Part shown: positions 34,770 to 46,392 of the stretch, in pieces
Layout of the letters: each line of letters begins with the position of its first letter
How positions within the stretch are numbered: the first letter of the stretch is position 1
DNA from: Hyaloperonospora brassicae
Lineage: Eukaryota; Oomycota; Peronosporomycetes; Peronosporales; Peronosporaceae
DNA: 64,000 nt
Direction: 5' to 3'
Assembly: GCA_947650285.1 (NCBI GenBank)
Contig: CANTFL010000478.1
Location: forward strand, 131,501 to 195,500
Translations under genes and position numbers: made by a program
The notes under the pieces: model-generated
The model's input: the letters and a program-made list of their open reading frames with translations, nothing else
The model's database searches: none
What the model was told of the DNA's origin: nothing

Positions 34770-35165
34770 ATGACGTTTCGCTCATCACCTTGAAGTTGGA
34801 AGCGACAGATGATTTGTCACTTCGTGCCCTCGTAGACTGTTGGGCGTCGAAAAATATTATTATTCTTCGCTAGTAACTGGAGGAGCGTAGGTTCAAGTTC
34901 GTTGAGCGCGACATTCCCCTCATGAGGATGACGGTGCGCCTTGCCACAGGCGCATCGATAACCGTTGAGAAAAAGTCGTTGGTATCCACTGCACGTTAGA
35001 GGGCGACCAGTACGATGAATTCTTCATCGTACTGTATCCAGATAGCAAATTTGATGTTATCCTGGGATTAACTTTTGCTCAGAAGATAAGAGACAAGGAT
35101 AAGCTGGACCATCGATCCTTCATGATTCCTGCCACTTGTTCATCAGATTACCATGTGATGGACTT
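34770..35165 (+). pseudogene. pro: Retropepsin-like protease (element C), active site altered
   Basis: LKLEATDDLSLRALVDC followed by WAS at 34835-34849 occupies the active-site position; the family normally reads D-C-G-A-S here, so the catalytic-loop Gly has become Trp (GGG to TGG). FVERDIPLMRMTVRLATGAS and, in another frame, KFDVILGL follow as in the intact family. Stops and frameshifts interrupt it. In the full element this enzyme cleaves the gag-pol polyprotein. Confidence 0.8.
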
Positions 35166-36159
35166 ATTAAAGCTCTCGCAATCGTGTGGATGTATTGCAA
35201 GTAAGTGCAATGGTCTCACTTGCGCTACGGTCGTTTGCACAACTGCACAAGATCTCATTGTAGCTGATTACTACACTGTGTAGCAATCTCCAGGTGGCTA
35301 TACAGAAGCACAGGCAGCGCCAAAGGCCCATCAGTCGAATAAGTTGAGAAGACCAAGACATGGATGCAAGCCTAGCGGCACCATTTTTAGAAGAACAAAC
35401 CGGTTGTCTCGAAACGGCGACGTGGTTATCCTAGGTCTACTGAAGAGTCGAACGTAGGGGATCGATTCCTGACTGTAGTTTCACAGCCACATTCTGAAGA
35501 CGTCGAGCATAAGCCCCACGTGCCTAAGGAAAGAATTCCTCAAGAGTTACTTACTGAGAGATTAGGCTCTCAGCAACCTGAGCGAACAAGCCCTCAGAAG
35601 CCTGTGGAAACAAGTTCCCAGGAAGAAACCGGGACGTTGAACGTCTTGGTCAATTAAAAACCAAGCGTAGGTGCTAATATGCTTGATATGATTATGTCTT
35701 CGAAGTTAAATTCGTAAATAACTTAATTTCCAACGCTATAGCCGAAACGATTCTTGCGCGATCCGAGTAGTGGCAAAGTCAAGCAGATCTGCATACACGT
35801 CGCAGAGGATGATAATGTGACCGATATTCTGTCGGAAATAGTATTTGCTGAGAACGAATGGGTTCTCAGCAGGTCATCGATGGACAAATTGTCTTTGATG
35901 AGAAGAACTGGATTGCGCGATACACGTCTCAATCCGATTCTTCTTTTCTATCAAATTCAAGGATGTATTCCCTGACTCAGTACGATGCGAGTTGCGTAAG
36001 GACAAAGACACCAGAAATGAGATTAAGCTCAAATCGGGCTCGAAGCACTGTGTCATGAAGTAGTGGCCTCTGCCTCGAGAACACGTTACTACCGATCGAA
36101 AATCTCTTTGCCGATCGCCTGACTGAGAGCCATGTAAAGGAAACAACTTCGCCTCACAG

Positions 36160-36575
36160 CCCATTAACCTTATGTGTGTGAAATGCCACAGGAGGATGGC
36201 GGATAGTGCATGCATTTAACAATTCGAATGCTGCAACGGTACCGGCTCAGACGTCGGTACCGAGAAAGGACTCTATCATCGATGGTATGTCCAAGAGTAC
36301 CATCTTCTAGTCCATGGATCTGATGGACGGATTCTATCAGATTCTCATGCGTGTATTTATAATCTCATACACGGCAAGGCAGTATGCACCCCCATTGGTA
36401 GGCTATGGTAGTCGCTAGTGATACTTAAAGGGCTAAGTAATGTCCCTGCCAAATTCGTCAGATGTGTGGCAAACATGTTGCAATCGGCACGAACACTTAC
36501 ATCGTGTTACTTTGACGATGAGTTCATTCATAGCCATATTATGGTCGTAAAGAAGGACGAGATAAATTCATAGAA
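36160..36575 (+). pseudogene. pol: Reverse transcriptase fragment (element C)
   Basis: WRIVHAFNNSNAATVPAQ, then a frame with SMDLMDGFYQILM and finally YFDDEFIHS (YFDD at 36508-36519) are the fingers and palm motifs of Ty3/Gypsy RT. The two catalytic aspartates of the YxDD box survive, but frameshifts lie upstream and the gene ends about 70 bases later at the junction with P. Confidence 0.88.
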
Positions 36576-36591
36576 CAAAGTACGTCAGGGT

Positions 36592-37500
36592 AAAGGACTA
36601 GTGATCACTTTTTAAGGCTTCGGTCTCAACTCTAACTAGAGTACGGAGGCCGATTAATGGACGAGGTACTCCGATTCCGTGCTGTATGCTTCGGTCACCT
36701 TGTTTACCCGTCGGTAGGGCGGGTTGCACGCTTCCAGGTGGACTCGAGTCGACGCCAGGATTGACCGTGCTTGGGATTGGTGTTGTCGCGTGGAAACATT
36801 TACACGATAGCGGGTGTACTTGTAAGGTGCTTGATATAATCCACCTTGATGTCTACGAAATTGCCTCGTCCAAAGAAGATGCTTGATCCGCGATCCTTCT
36901 GACCGCTTGATCCATCTCGCGATCTTGCACTCTTCTTCTTTACTTGCCTGCTGCGTTCGATCGCAGGTGGGGGGTTTGTTGAGAGTCTTTGATCCCTGGC
37001 CAAACAATCTAGGTATATCACTTGATTTATGTATGTGACTTTCTTTGACAATAAGTGGTCAATGATCGAACCCGGAAGATAAATCGACACGTCTACTTCA
37101 GAGCAAATCAAACTATTTTAGATGTTAACCAATCAGCTCCAAAAAACTGGTACATCGCTAGTCCTATCTGTATCAGGACTTTCGAAGCCAAGCGTATTCC
37201 TCCAAGAGATCGTCCCCTTTTATCTATGTGGTTTACACCAAGTGCGGTCTCTGGAACTTTAGTGCGACCTACACCCGACTTGTGTACAACAAATCGAGAT
37301 CAAGAGATCTGATCGAGATCGAGAGATCTGATCGAGATCGAGAGATCTGATCGAGATCGCGAGATATGATCAAGATTATGAGCCACCCGTTTTAGCCCGT
37401 ATTCTTCCAATCAGAATTCATCTTGGTCTTAAATGACAAATAAGATCTGTAACTTCCCGCTTCCTAACTCAATGGTAAAAATATCGTGATTGCTTTGCCA
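36592..37500 (-). mobile_element. Gypsy fragment P: gag start, leader and part of the 5' LTR
   Basis: About 95% identical by eye to 63171-64000 (P') and more distantly related to the LTR/gag start of A and B. The minus-strand frame 36800-37111 contains GSIIDHLLSKKVTYINQV and SRDGSSGQKDRGSS, shared with P' and, partly, with E. The LTR is inferred to end (TG...CA rule) at 37023; TGATATACC just inside is a possible decayed primer-binding site. The far LTR end is not placed. Confidence 0.7.
37295..37370. repeat. 19-bp tandem repeat in LTR P, four copies
   Basis: CGAGATCGAGAGATCTGAT is repeated four times with one to three changes per copy. The orthologous spot in P' (63804-63841) has two copies of CGAGATCGAGATATCTGAT. 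The units are rich in GATC and AGATCT palindromes. Confidence 0.92.
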
Positions 37501-38630
37501 CAATCGTTTCCAGCAGCATTAGTCGACAAACGATGCCAATCTAGCTTCGCATCCTCTGCATCTTGACGGCTGTGCATACTATTGACCTCTTCAGAACTTC
37601 ATTATGGATGGGCATGTCGCATCGGATTGATAATAGATCTTTATAATTATGTAGATATCCTAGGTGATCTTGTTGATCGTCGATCGTCTTTGTTGAGCGG
37701 GACTTGTGACCCTCCATCGTCGGGCAAAACCGCCTTTAACCGATGACTGGACCGGTCTCGTACCCCACAATCCTCGACCATGATTCTATCTGGATGATTA
37801 TGGACTGGCTATAAACTCATCCAGTTTCATTAGGATCTTTGTCTATGATGGCTTCGACTCGCAAATTGTTTGCTTAAATAGTTGTTTCGCTTGATCGTTT
37901 CTTCACAGATGCAGACAACTAGATCACCGAAAGTTACTTCACCGTCTTCTTTCTGCAAAAACGTGGTCGAATGTTATCGTCGCAAATCGTTTGGCCTGTC
38001 TACTGTAACATCTTTGTTTATTTCAATACTTGATCGTGATCGCTTCTGGCTGATGGGTGGACCGTCAGTGAGACGGATCATCTACTTCGTGATTGGACAT
38101 CCCCGATCGCAATGGTCTTTCTAACACCGATCTACTCATCCTACCTCTTACGCTCTCGATCTCCGATAACTATCTCTCTTTTAGTATCTATTTACAAAGA
38201 CACCTTCTTTGATCAATGATCTTTCATAGTGATGTGATTTTGATCGGATCGGAACGAGCTCGTCCCCAATTTCTTTGTAGTTATCGACTACTTCTTTTTT
38301 TGGCAGATTAAATACTCGTGGGCTATTGTAATGTCGTACGTCACGTCAAGGTCCCAGTAAGTGCTTTGAAAATCTATTCTTTTTATTTTGTGCTAGTAAA
38401 TAAGCTTCGTTTCTTTTTCGTTTCGATATTTCAGCCGCTATCGGATCTCCGAGATCTACAATCGCCACTCCTTTTTTCATATAGCCCATCCATCTTCGTT
38501 TACAAACTCCTTGTACGTCAACCACCCTCATACCATTAGCTTTTAATCTCTACCCCATGAGATTGCATTTCTCAGAACCATTTTAAACTCACTTGGACCC
38601 GATCAAACTATTATAACTACGCTTCGCAGT
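37500..38630. other. Sequence between P and the 3' end of element A
   Basis: GATC-rich, moderate-AT DNA. It should hold the 3' untranslated end and 3' LTR of element A, but I find no match here to the LTR at 45211-45913. Either the 3' LTR is lost or too diverged, or the P LTR replaced it. No host gene seen. Confidence 0.4.
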
Positions 38631-38639
38631 TCAGATCGG

Positions 38640-38830
38640 CTTCATCGATCCAGAACAGACCACCATACTCCTTCTACCGTACCAGATACTAGTATGTAAT
38701 CTACTTTAAGGAGTCTTATTTCCCAATCGTACATCTAAAATCTCCTTCACTTCATATTCATCAGCGTTTGATTTGATCTCCCAGCCACCCTTAGGTAAGA
38801 GCGATTCCTCGAAGTCGATGCGACCTCCAC
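38640..38830 (-). pseudogene. Chromodomain at the C terminus of element A integrase
   Basis: The minus strand reads GRIDFEESLLPKGGWEIK then SNADEYEVKEILDVRLGN. E-x-E-V-x-x-I-L-D-x-R is the start of a chromodomain as found in chromoviral integrases, where it steers integration toward heterochromatin. The later part (usually W-x-x-W and DD/EPT/S) is degraded. Confidence 0.85.
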
Positions 38831-38875
38831 TGCCAACCAATCAATCCACTATTCGGCCCAATTAGATATTTTTAT

Positions 38876-39700
38876 TCACCGTTCTAACTTGAAGACGTGC
38901 ACAACCGACAACAATCTGTTTGACGTTCCTGCAATCTCTAAACTAACCGCATGGTCTTCGAAAAGCTCAGCCACTAGAAACTGTCCCTGCCACTTGTGTG
39001 CGAGCAAACGAGCATATTCAGCTTTTACTCGATATAAATAAAGCCATAATTGCGTCCCAAATTCTTTGTTACGGGGATCAGTATCGGCACCACGTCGATG
39101 TGCTTGATCTCGGATCGCGATCTTAGGCCGCTCATTCACTCTTTGTCCAGCTCGCTAGTACTGACGCTAAATATTGTATCACCATCTCCTTGGGTCCAGA
39201 TGACGTGTCTTGGTGCTTCCCAGTGGTAGAGTTGCGTCCAATGTCGGTATCGGTTTCCGACCGAGGATCAGTTATAACGGAGTGCCTCCGCGTACACGAT
39301 CTTGAGCTGTATTGATCGCAAACGCCAATCTCTCAGCGAAAGTATCTCAATTCTTTTTATTTACATCTGCGACATACATCTTGATAGGTCGAGCTAACGT
39401 ATGCATAATGCGTTCTGTTCTGCCGTTTGCTTGAGGGAAATGCGCCATAGTAGCACGCTGCTTCTGTCCGGTGATCTCTTAGATGCTCGGAAGAAATCTG
39501 ACATGAACTCGGGTTCCCATTCATGCCGTATTACTTCACTCGATTTAAATTTCTTAAAAACACTTCTCGTATCCTTCTGCAATTTTTTTGCACCATTCTT
39601 GATGCGCTTGCTCAAGCCACTACATATCCCGATAATAGAGCCGCTTACAACAGTAACTCTGTGTTCCCTTTAAACTACTTAGTAATAGAGTGTATGTACT
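38876..39700 (-). pseudogene. pol: Integrase, C-terminal half (element A)
   Basis: The 38876-39139 frame (LWLYLYRVKAEYARLLAH, KWQGQFLV, SNRLLSVVHVFKLER) matches the post-core GPY/F-like region of oomycete Gypsy integrases. The 39394-39615 frame contains WEPEFMSDFFRASKR and AEQNALCIR, equivalent to the core segments around the second Asp and the Glu of the D,D-35-E triad, but frameshifted; the Asp is not recognisable. Confidence 0.85.
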
Positions 39701-40157
39701 TCATTGCAATCTATTGAAATGGGCATATAGCTTGCACATTGCTGGGCTATCCCCCCTAGGGATCAAAAGTAGCCTCTTTCCAGTAGTACAATTGACGCAT
39801 TTAGCCACATACCGCTATACGCTTTGATATAACCATCTCCAATAAAAATTGGATCGGATCCACTGGTAAGTCCTATCGATCCCTTGGTTGCCCAATTCCA
39901 GACTCGTGTGATAATGATGGAAAATGTCTTGCTGCAACAATTATGGCATTACGAGGTGGATCGTCTGCGTGCGAGCTTTATTGAATTAGAAGATCGGGGG
40001 CAGAAGAATAGCAACCTTTTCCCATCCAATCTATTATCTGGAGCAATTCGACAACACTTATTCGCATCTGCATCAATCATCTGATAAACATGTCCAATCA
40101 GACAATTTATCACGTTGACGATCCAAACTAATTCTTGTTGCGCCTGTTTGATCCGCT

Positions 40158-41100
40158 CTATCCAAATCTTTGTACCGTTTCGTAGCGTAGCACCTCGGGA
40201 CGTCTGCGTCTTCGCAACGTTGATCGAGCGATCGCAGCCATCTCTACCACTCTATCTGGTCTATTTGGTACGATCAATTCATACAAGTGATTCATCGATA
40301 CCAAGTCTTGCATTTCTGAGTCAGAGGTGAAGATCGCACCTGTCTTTCGTTGCAAAGCTGAGATCGCTAATTTATCCTCCCATTGGTTTCATTCCCGTTT
40401 CATATGTATAAACTCTTGCTTTGTCCAAGACTGTATTCTTTGCATTTACTTGTGTCGTAACAACTGTGATCCCGACGCCTAGCAATCGATCTCAGCCCGC
40501 ACCTGGCGGATTAAAAAAATACAATGCCCACGTATGATGATCCGTACTCTAGTGTGTCTATCGAACAGATCTTGAATGAGAATTACACCGATATATTCAG
40601 TTGCATTCACTGTTTAATCCATCGCATGTTCTGATGCAGCTTCCACAATAGTCTATCTGGAATTTTTCACACGATCTCACTGTACGCGGCACTATTCCAT
40701 TATATCCGAGCTGGTCTCACTAAATTGATCACCTGGAGCTTCTCAACTTTTCTAGAAAAGGCCATGACATTGCGATTGTTAGTCTTGGTTGCCGCTTTGG
40801 AGTGATTACGATCAGCATCTCGTCTACCTCAGATCGAGGGGTTAGGCTGGCAGCAAGGGTACGGAGTATATTATCTCCCCCTTTTCCACATCTCCTACCT
40901 TTAAAAGTCCAATTCCACAACAACGCAACTCATCTCCACAGCCTCTCATTGAGACCCGAAGATTGGACCAATCAATAAAGGGTTCAATGTCATCTGAGTA
41001 TTTTGATCGTTCGGGATACCAGCATAATGTAGCACACATCCAAAAGTTTAAATAGAGCTAATACCTCTTTCTCCACTATCACATATTAAATCTCATTAGT
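40158..41100 (-). pseudogene. pol: RNase H / connection and integrase N-terminal region (element A)
   Basis: Minus-strand frames contain LAASLTPRSEVDEMLIVITP (40729-40923), typical of the segment after RNase H in oomycete Gypsy elements. QDLVSMNHLYELIVPN and ARSTLRRRRRPEVLRYE (40158-40355) follow, typical of the region ahead of the integrase zinc-binding domain. Confidence 0.75.
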
Positions 41101-41304
41101 GCTTGACTGTGAGGCTTACACATTCCACGTACCTGTACACACACCATGGTATTTCTAAAAAAATATGCTGACATACCCACTTGCTTGCATACACTACGAT
41201 CACCAGGATCCGATCTGGGTCAAATTGCTTAAGGATTGGGGTGGTAGCGATCTTAACTTTCAATATGGTGAGTGCAAATGTAGCTATTTCCTAACAGTCT
41301 CTTT

Positions 41305-42350
41305 CTATTGGATCGCGCTCTTTTCCATCGACCATAGCTGGATCGCGACCCTCTTCAATTGTTTTTGTGTTCGCGGATCACCGGCATCAATATGGCTGAT
41401 CTTAAAACACTCGGTCTCCCTCAACTCATTTAGCACTAATGCGTAAATCGCATAGTCTTCGATAAATCTGCTGGAATGGTTCAAACTGCCCAATAATAAC
41501 TTCATAAAACGCAACGACGTACGGAAAGAAAGGTTTACCAGCGTCCCCAGAACTTTAGGGTTAGCTTCCAACCCAGCTTCTGAGACCTGTTGGCCCAGCT
41601 GATCTAGTATACGACGTCACCAAGAACATTTAGCAAATCTGATTGATAAATTCCATCAATCACACATTGATGGCAATCGTTCACCTAGTCATTTACAGAG
41701 GTTCACATTGTAGCTGGGATCAGTATGATATCAATGTAAGATTGTCTTCCCGGCACTGCAGGCGATCGATCTGTCTCCTTTTCTCCTTCCGTAAACACTT
41801 CTGCCAACTTAGGTTAGCTTGTAGCGATCGAATCCATGTTCTCGTTAATCTTTAGGTATCCATACAAAGCGTTGCCAATCAGTCGCTGGTAAATATGTGG
41901 ATAGTTTATTAACCTGAACGGCATTCTCAACCACTCAAATATATTCGAAGGGGTAATAAACGCAGAGATCATCCTTGCCCGTCCTGTTATCCTTACAACC
42001 CCAAATCCAAAGCCACATCCAAGGAACAATATCACAGTGAGTCGTTCATATCTTGCAGCGAGCTTGCTGATAATAGACAAATGGTAGACCATCAGCTGTG
42101 TCAGCTATATCACCCGCCTATATATAATACATGACCTGACGTCTTCGCCTGTTTCTTGATGATCACCACTATTGGCGACGCCCAAGGCGATATCGAAGGT
42201 TGTATAATTTTGACCAACAGCAACCCCTTAATTCGATCCGCCTATTTCGATCGAAACTTAGGTATAACCGGTCTTACACACTGTGCAACCGGATTCTAGC
42301 CACCGACATCGGTATCGCATACAGCACCGCTAGCGTCAGGGGGTTCAGAA
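41305..42350 (-). pseudogene. pol: Reverse transcriptase (element A)
   Basis: The 41814-42092 frame has ISAFITPSNIFEWLRMPF then LINYPHIYQRLIGNALYGYL, the palm motif before the YxDD box (family form F-x-W-x-R-M-P-F-G-L-x-N-A-P). The 41305-41571 frame has LLLGSLNHSSRFIEDYAIYA, the RT-RNase H junction. The frames are broken between them. Confidence 0.88.
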
Positions 42351-43279
42351 TTGCTTATTCCAATCAACAGATGCTTGTTCTTGTATATTAACGGTCGCAA
42401 CATCTCTTAATGTTTTGTTAATAGAACACCAGGATCTTCAACTTGAACATCATCAATGGTTATCTCTGTCGACGATGTTTCTACTTTTAGTAGCACAGCC
42501 AAGTGTTGTTCGACATTTTCCGCAAAAATTGCCTCCTATATGATATTACACTTGTGAAGAATGTTGCTCTTATTCCTTCGAGTCCACGCCGTTCGTTACT
42601 ATACCGGCTCCTTGAGCTAGTCGATCAAATCGATCTGTCAGTTCACGATTTAGTTTCTCACTATCTTCCACTTCAATCTCGCATGACTTATGGATGGCTT
42701 GTATTTGTAACGGATTTAACGTTTTACGTTCGATATCATCGCTTAATTGTATGGGGCCTTACGAACAGACTTGACTGCATATGTCTCTTTCGTCGACCTC
42801 CGATCTCTGCAGTCGTCGCAGTTTAACCCAGATCGCGCCTTGATCTATCCTGGGTCATTGGCGTCCACTGATTCTTTCTGTGAACGAGCCAAAATTTGCG
42901 TCTGCCTTGTATAATCGGAATGGTCAACCAGTAGTCCAGAGTATGTTTCGATCTCTTTCGTTTCCCGTTCTACCGTAGCTTCAAATGCTGACGTCTTCCA
43001 TTTGTTATATCGTCTCGATCCAACCGACAAATATCCCGGAGGTCGAGGTACCATGCTCTCGGTCATCCGTAAGGCAAACAGAGCACCATAATGTAGCAAT
43101 AGATCGTGCATTTCTACGTTTGTAAGTTACAAGAACATGATCTTGCCCAGCCCGGCCGTCACCGTAGATACCCACGCCACATCTCGCCTCACCGAAAGTT
43201 TGGACCTCGGGGGATTAATCTTGATCCTTACTCCGGTCGACTTTCCGGATAGGATACTTACATGCTGATAGTTAAAATT

Positions 43280-43640
43280 AATCGTCGATGCAATCTATCT
43301 TTACGGTGGTCTGCGTCCTGCCAAATCGATCAGGACTTCTTTTGGTAGGCGTAGTGTTGCATCGACCAGATTCAAACAGATACCTGCCGAACCAAAAATA
43401 TTTACTAGTATGGCTTCTTGTCTTGCTTAAACCCTGACCCATGCGTTGGAGTAGTACACTAACTATCTTTCTAATGTGACCTTGATCTTGATTCGTCTCA
43501 CCTTCATGTAGGCATTCTCCCTGATCCCTACACACTCCCGCGTCCGACTTTCTTCAATCACACATCCTAACTAACGATCAAAGGTGGTGTTTATGATCGA
43601 TATCTCCGCGCCGGAGTCGAAAAAACATGGTGGCTTTCGC
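43280..43640 (-). pseudogene. pro: Retropepsin-like protease (element A)
   Basis: One minus-strand frame reads FDSGAEISIINTTFDR and then stops; the catalytic Asp codon is 43616-43618, so the D-S-G triad is intact. LDLVEATLRLPKEVLIDLAG follows near 43.35 kb in another frame. The linker frame 42845-43111 (GYLSVGSRRYNKWKT) continues toward RT. Confidence 0.8.
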
Positions 43641-43899
43641 GTTGTAGATCTTGCCTACATCCTTGGCTTGCGTAAAGCACTTCCCCGGAGAATGATACTT
43701 ACAATACTCCTGCGAATGTCCTGGGGCAAGATCAAGTTGCATTTTCATAATGGATCGAGTTTTCACGTCCACTGTTTTCACACTTATAATGGAAGAGACA
43801 AAAGTAAAACCACCACGTGTATATGTGATAGAATCAATTCTATCTTTACACGCTTCATATCTCTTCTACTTTTCAACAAAGGCATAAATTTAAAGCCTA

Positions 43900-44720
43900 G
43901 AACGCTCGGCTCGTACTAGATCCAAATCTGGCGAGGTCCTAGTTTTATATCTTCTCAAAATTGGGCAGGAACATCCCGGCATACTTGCTGGGCACATGCC
44001 ACTTGTGGATCGGATTGTAGAATTCCTCCAGGGAGCATTTGACACGGTCATATATATCTCCACCATCTGCACACATGTGCAGGCACTTGCCCGACGGATT
44101 TCCTTTGGGCCAAACTTCTGGCACGTCAATCTCTTCCAGCGCCGTGGATCGTCATGCCTTTTGAATCGAAGAGGATTGACGCTTAATTCATAGTGATGCA
44201 TTCGCACTGCCTTCCAGACGTTTCTCACCCAGATCCGCCTCTTGATCTCTTAAATTCTTTATTCGATCTGAAGTCGCGGTCAAATTCCGTAATGTTTCTT
44301 TCATGTTCGATACGCTGAGGTCTGAATCTGCTCTACTTTCTTCGAGGTCCACCCAAAGGGCTCTCACTGCGCGATCTGGATTCGACGGTGTTAGGAGAAA
44401 AGCTGGTGTAGGTCGCGATAGGAATTTGTTTGATCCTATAGATTGTTGAACATGTCTGTTTTCCATTTGCTGGTAAGCGCGTAACGTCTATTCCATCTCA
44501 TCCACATCTTCCGACATCAGCAAAGTCATTTGTTTGGCCAGATTGCGCTCGTCAAGCGTCCCGGTTAAATTTATTACATTTCCACGACGTACATCCCGCG
44601 CTTCTCATCGAACCCGTACCTACGCTCATATCGCCACGAAATTCAAATTATACAGATACTCCAATGGCGTTTCCTCTGATTGATTCTTTGCAGAGCAGAA
44701 CTGCCTTCCAACCGAAATAC
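43900..44720 (-). pseudogene. gag: Gag C-terminal part with broken zinc knuckle (element A)
   Basis: SEETPLEYLYNLNFVAI (about 44.63-44.69 kb) matches the gag segment S-x-E-Y-L-x-R of element B at about 55.95 kb. Near 44.1 kb the minus strand reads CQKFGPK and then, after a shift, PSGKCLHMC; compared with CKKCGRKEHPSDKC in B, the second Cys is now Phe, so the knuckle is lost. Confidence 0.75.
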
Positions 44721-45210
44721 GGTGGTGGAGTAATGATCTCTCTTTTGAGGAGTCAATACCAATTATCCTCTGGAGCCCGGACGACCGACTTACGGAGGAG
44801 GCACATCGGCTTACATTTCCTTGATAACCTTCCACATCTTGTGTACTTGTCGGTGGGGCGGTTTGCACTCTTCCAGGTGGACTCGTGTCAATGGAAAACT
44901 TGCCCGTGGTTGCGATGGGGTCGAGGTTTGATCTCAGTGTGGAAATCTTCACATTGCGATCGGGTTTGACGTGATCCCGTAAAATTCTTCACGGGATTAC
45001 TTCTATGCTTGTAAGATTCTCGATATGAGGCACCCTGATCTGAAACCGATCACCTTGTCCGAATGTAGAACTTGATTCGCGAGCCTTCTGACAACTGGAT
45101 CTGTCTCGCTATCTCGGGTCTTCAACCACAAATGGTTTTCCTGCGTCCAGTAGTAGTTGGGGTGTTGTTTGAAAGTACTCGACCCATGTCCAAACAATCC
45201 AGGGATACCA

Positions 45211-45913
45211 CTTGATTACAGTATGTAACTTTTTTTGACGCCGGGTAGCCAATGATTCACCCGGAGGAGAAGCCGACACGTGTACTTTGAAGCAAATTAA
45301 ACTATGTTTAATGATAACCAATCAAACTCAACAATCCTATTCGTATCCCATTGTCTTGTAGATCGCATGCCACGTGTCGTTCTCGCTAGAAGATAGCAAC
45401 CTTGTAATTGCATGGCACACACCTGATATACTTGTCCGATCGCAGTCGCTTTTCTGGTCGCCGATCGTGCGGTGCAACCCACACTAGCTTGATCGCGATC
45501 ATATACCTGATCACCGATCGCGATCTCGATCGCCTTGCTGATCGCGGGTCACATTGTGTGGCACGCACTCCAGTGTTCGCGATCGCTTGTCGTGTTCCAC
45601 ACCAACCTGATCGCGATTACACACCTTATCGCAGATCACGATCTCGTTCGCCTCCTTGATCGCGGTTTCGTACTTGATCTCCAGACCGTCAACGTAACTG
45701 TTTCCTTTCCACTAACCCCATATCCATGACTCGTACCCTTCTCCCGACGTACTTTTACCCACTATCGCCGGTCCTATCCTGTCAGATCTTATATTACGGT
45801 TCTGTCTAACCGTCCAGTAGACGTGATCCCATCATTTGTGGGACCCGCGTTGCCAACCGTCTGCCAACTCGTATTTAGCTGGAGTGCGCCCCCTTCTCGT
45901 GTCGCAAACTTCA
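45211..45913 (-). repeat. 5' LTR of element A
   Basis: On the minus strand it begins TGAAGTTTGCGACACGAG (45913) and ends ACTGTAATCA (45211), giving TG...CA ends. Two bases further inside, TGGTATCCCTGG resembles a primer-binding site: its first seven bases match the 3' end of an initiator Met-tRNA. The right boundary coincides with the end of identity to the B copy, supporting it as a true LTR end. Confidence 0.75.
45413..45680. repeat. GATC-rich tandem array inside the A LTR
   Basis: About three imperfect units, the best pair offset by 118 bases (CACACTAGCTTGATCGCG at 45480 and CACACCAACCTGATCGCG at 45598). Each contains several GATC, CGATCG and GATCGCGATC palindromes. The same array is present in the B LTR (about 58235-58500). 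Confidence 0.85.
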
Positions 45914-46390
45914 GTGGTCACTCCACCTAAGTCGTCTTCTGCACTGTTAGTCGCAATACAGTGTTGATCGAACTGCGCACTTTTGCTTCCACTTGATCAG
46001 TTTCACTTTTATCCCTCGCCATTACTACCCCAACACCGTCCCGCGTCACTGTTATCTATCCTTTACCCCGATTAGGGTGAATCTCCTGCCGTTTTCAACC
46101 CCAAGGGGTCCCTCGTCAAGTCGTACCCGCTTCTTCTTAATACCCGAGTAACGACCGCTGCATGTGTCAATCTTTCGACGACGGCCGGTATGGTGGACGA
46201 TCTATCGAACGCTTGGAGTGCTGCGAGGAGGTCGCGATGTGTTCCGGATTCCCGGAAGAGGCACGGATGAAAGATGCGCTCTGCAGCGATCACCTTGAGC
46301 AGGAATCAGACACATTGCGCGACGTCGGTATCTAGTTGCGCGGGTTTCAAGCAGCTTTTCGATTTTTTTCCATCCAGATCGCAAGCGCGA
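45914..46390. other. Junction region between elements A and D
   Basis: Not shared with the flank of the B LTR. A 73-77-codon minus-strand frame (46072-46435) has no recognisable feature. Could be leader sequence of D. Confidence 0.4.
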
Positions 46391-46392
46391 AG

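Larger units (their letters stand above)
33021..36591 (+). mobile_element. Ty3/Gypsy element C, 5' part (LTR-gag-PR-RT), decayed and truncated
   Basis: Plus-strand element of the type widespread in Phytophthora. The order is LTR (33021-33483), gag, CCHC knuckle, aspartic protease, linker (about 35.1-36.1 kb, full of stops) and reverse transcriptase. It stops about 70 bases past the YFDD box, near 36591, where minus-strand Gypsy sequence P begins. No thumb, RNase H or integrase belonging to it is present elsewhere in the window. Many stops and frameshifts make it non-autonomous. Confidence 0.85.
38640..45913 (-). mobile_element. Ty3/Gypsy chromovirus-type element A, decayed
   Basis: Read right to left: 5' LTR (45913-45211), leader and gag start (to about 44.71 kb), gag remainder with a broken zinc knuckle (44.7-43.9 kb), protease (about 43.6 kb), linker (43.2-42.5 kb), RT (42.35-41.3 kb), RNase H (41.1-40.7 kb), integrase (40.35-38.88 kb) and chromodomain (38.83-38.64 kb). 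Stops and frameshifts are present in every domain. Relative to element B about 1.6 kb of gag is missing at 44.71 kb. No matching 3' LTR found. Confidence 0.85.
44738..45913 (-). repeat. Duplicated 1.17-kb block, copy 1 (LTR + leader + gag start)
   Basis: Nearly identical to 57571-58735, with about ten differences seen over the block (about 99% by eye). It comprises the LTR at 45211-45913 and the adjoining gag start. The identity begins abruptly at AGGAGTCAATACC and ends at CTTCA; the flanks are unrelated or strongly diverged. Confidence 0.93.

Noticed and set aside
45413..45680. CRISPR-like array
   Set aside because: The units are imperfect, palindromic and of unequal length with no unique spacers, and they lie inside an LTR of a eukaryotic retroelement.
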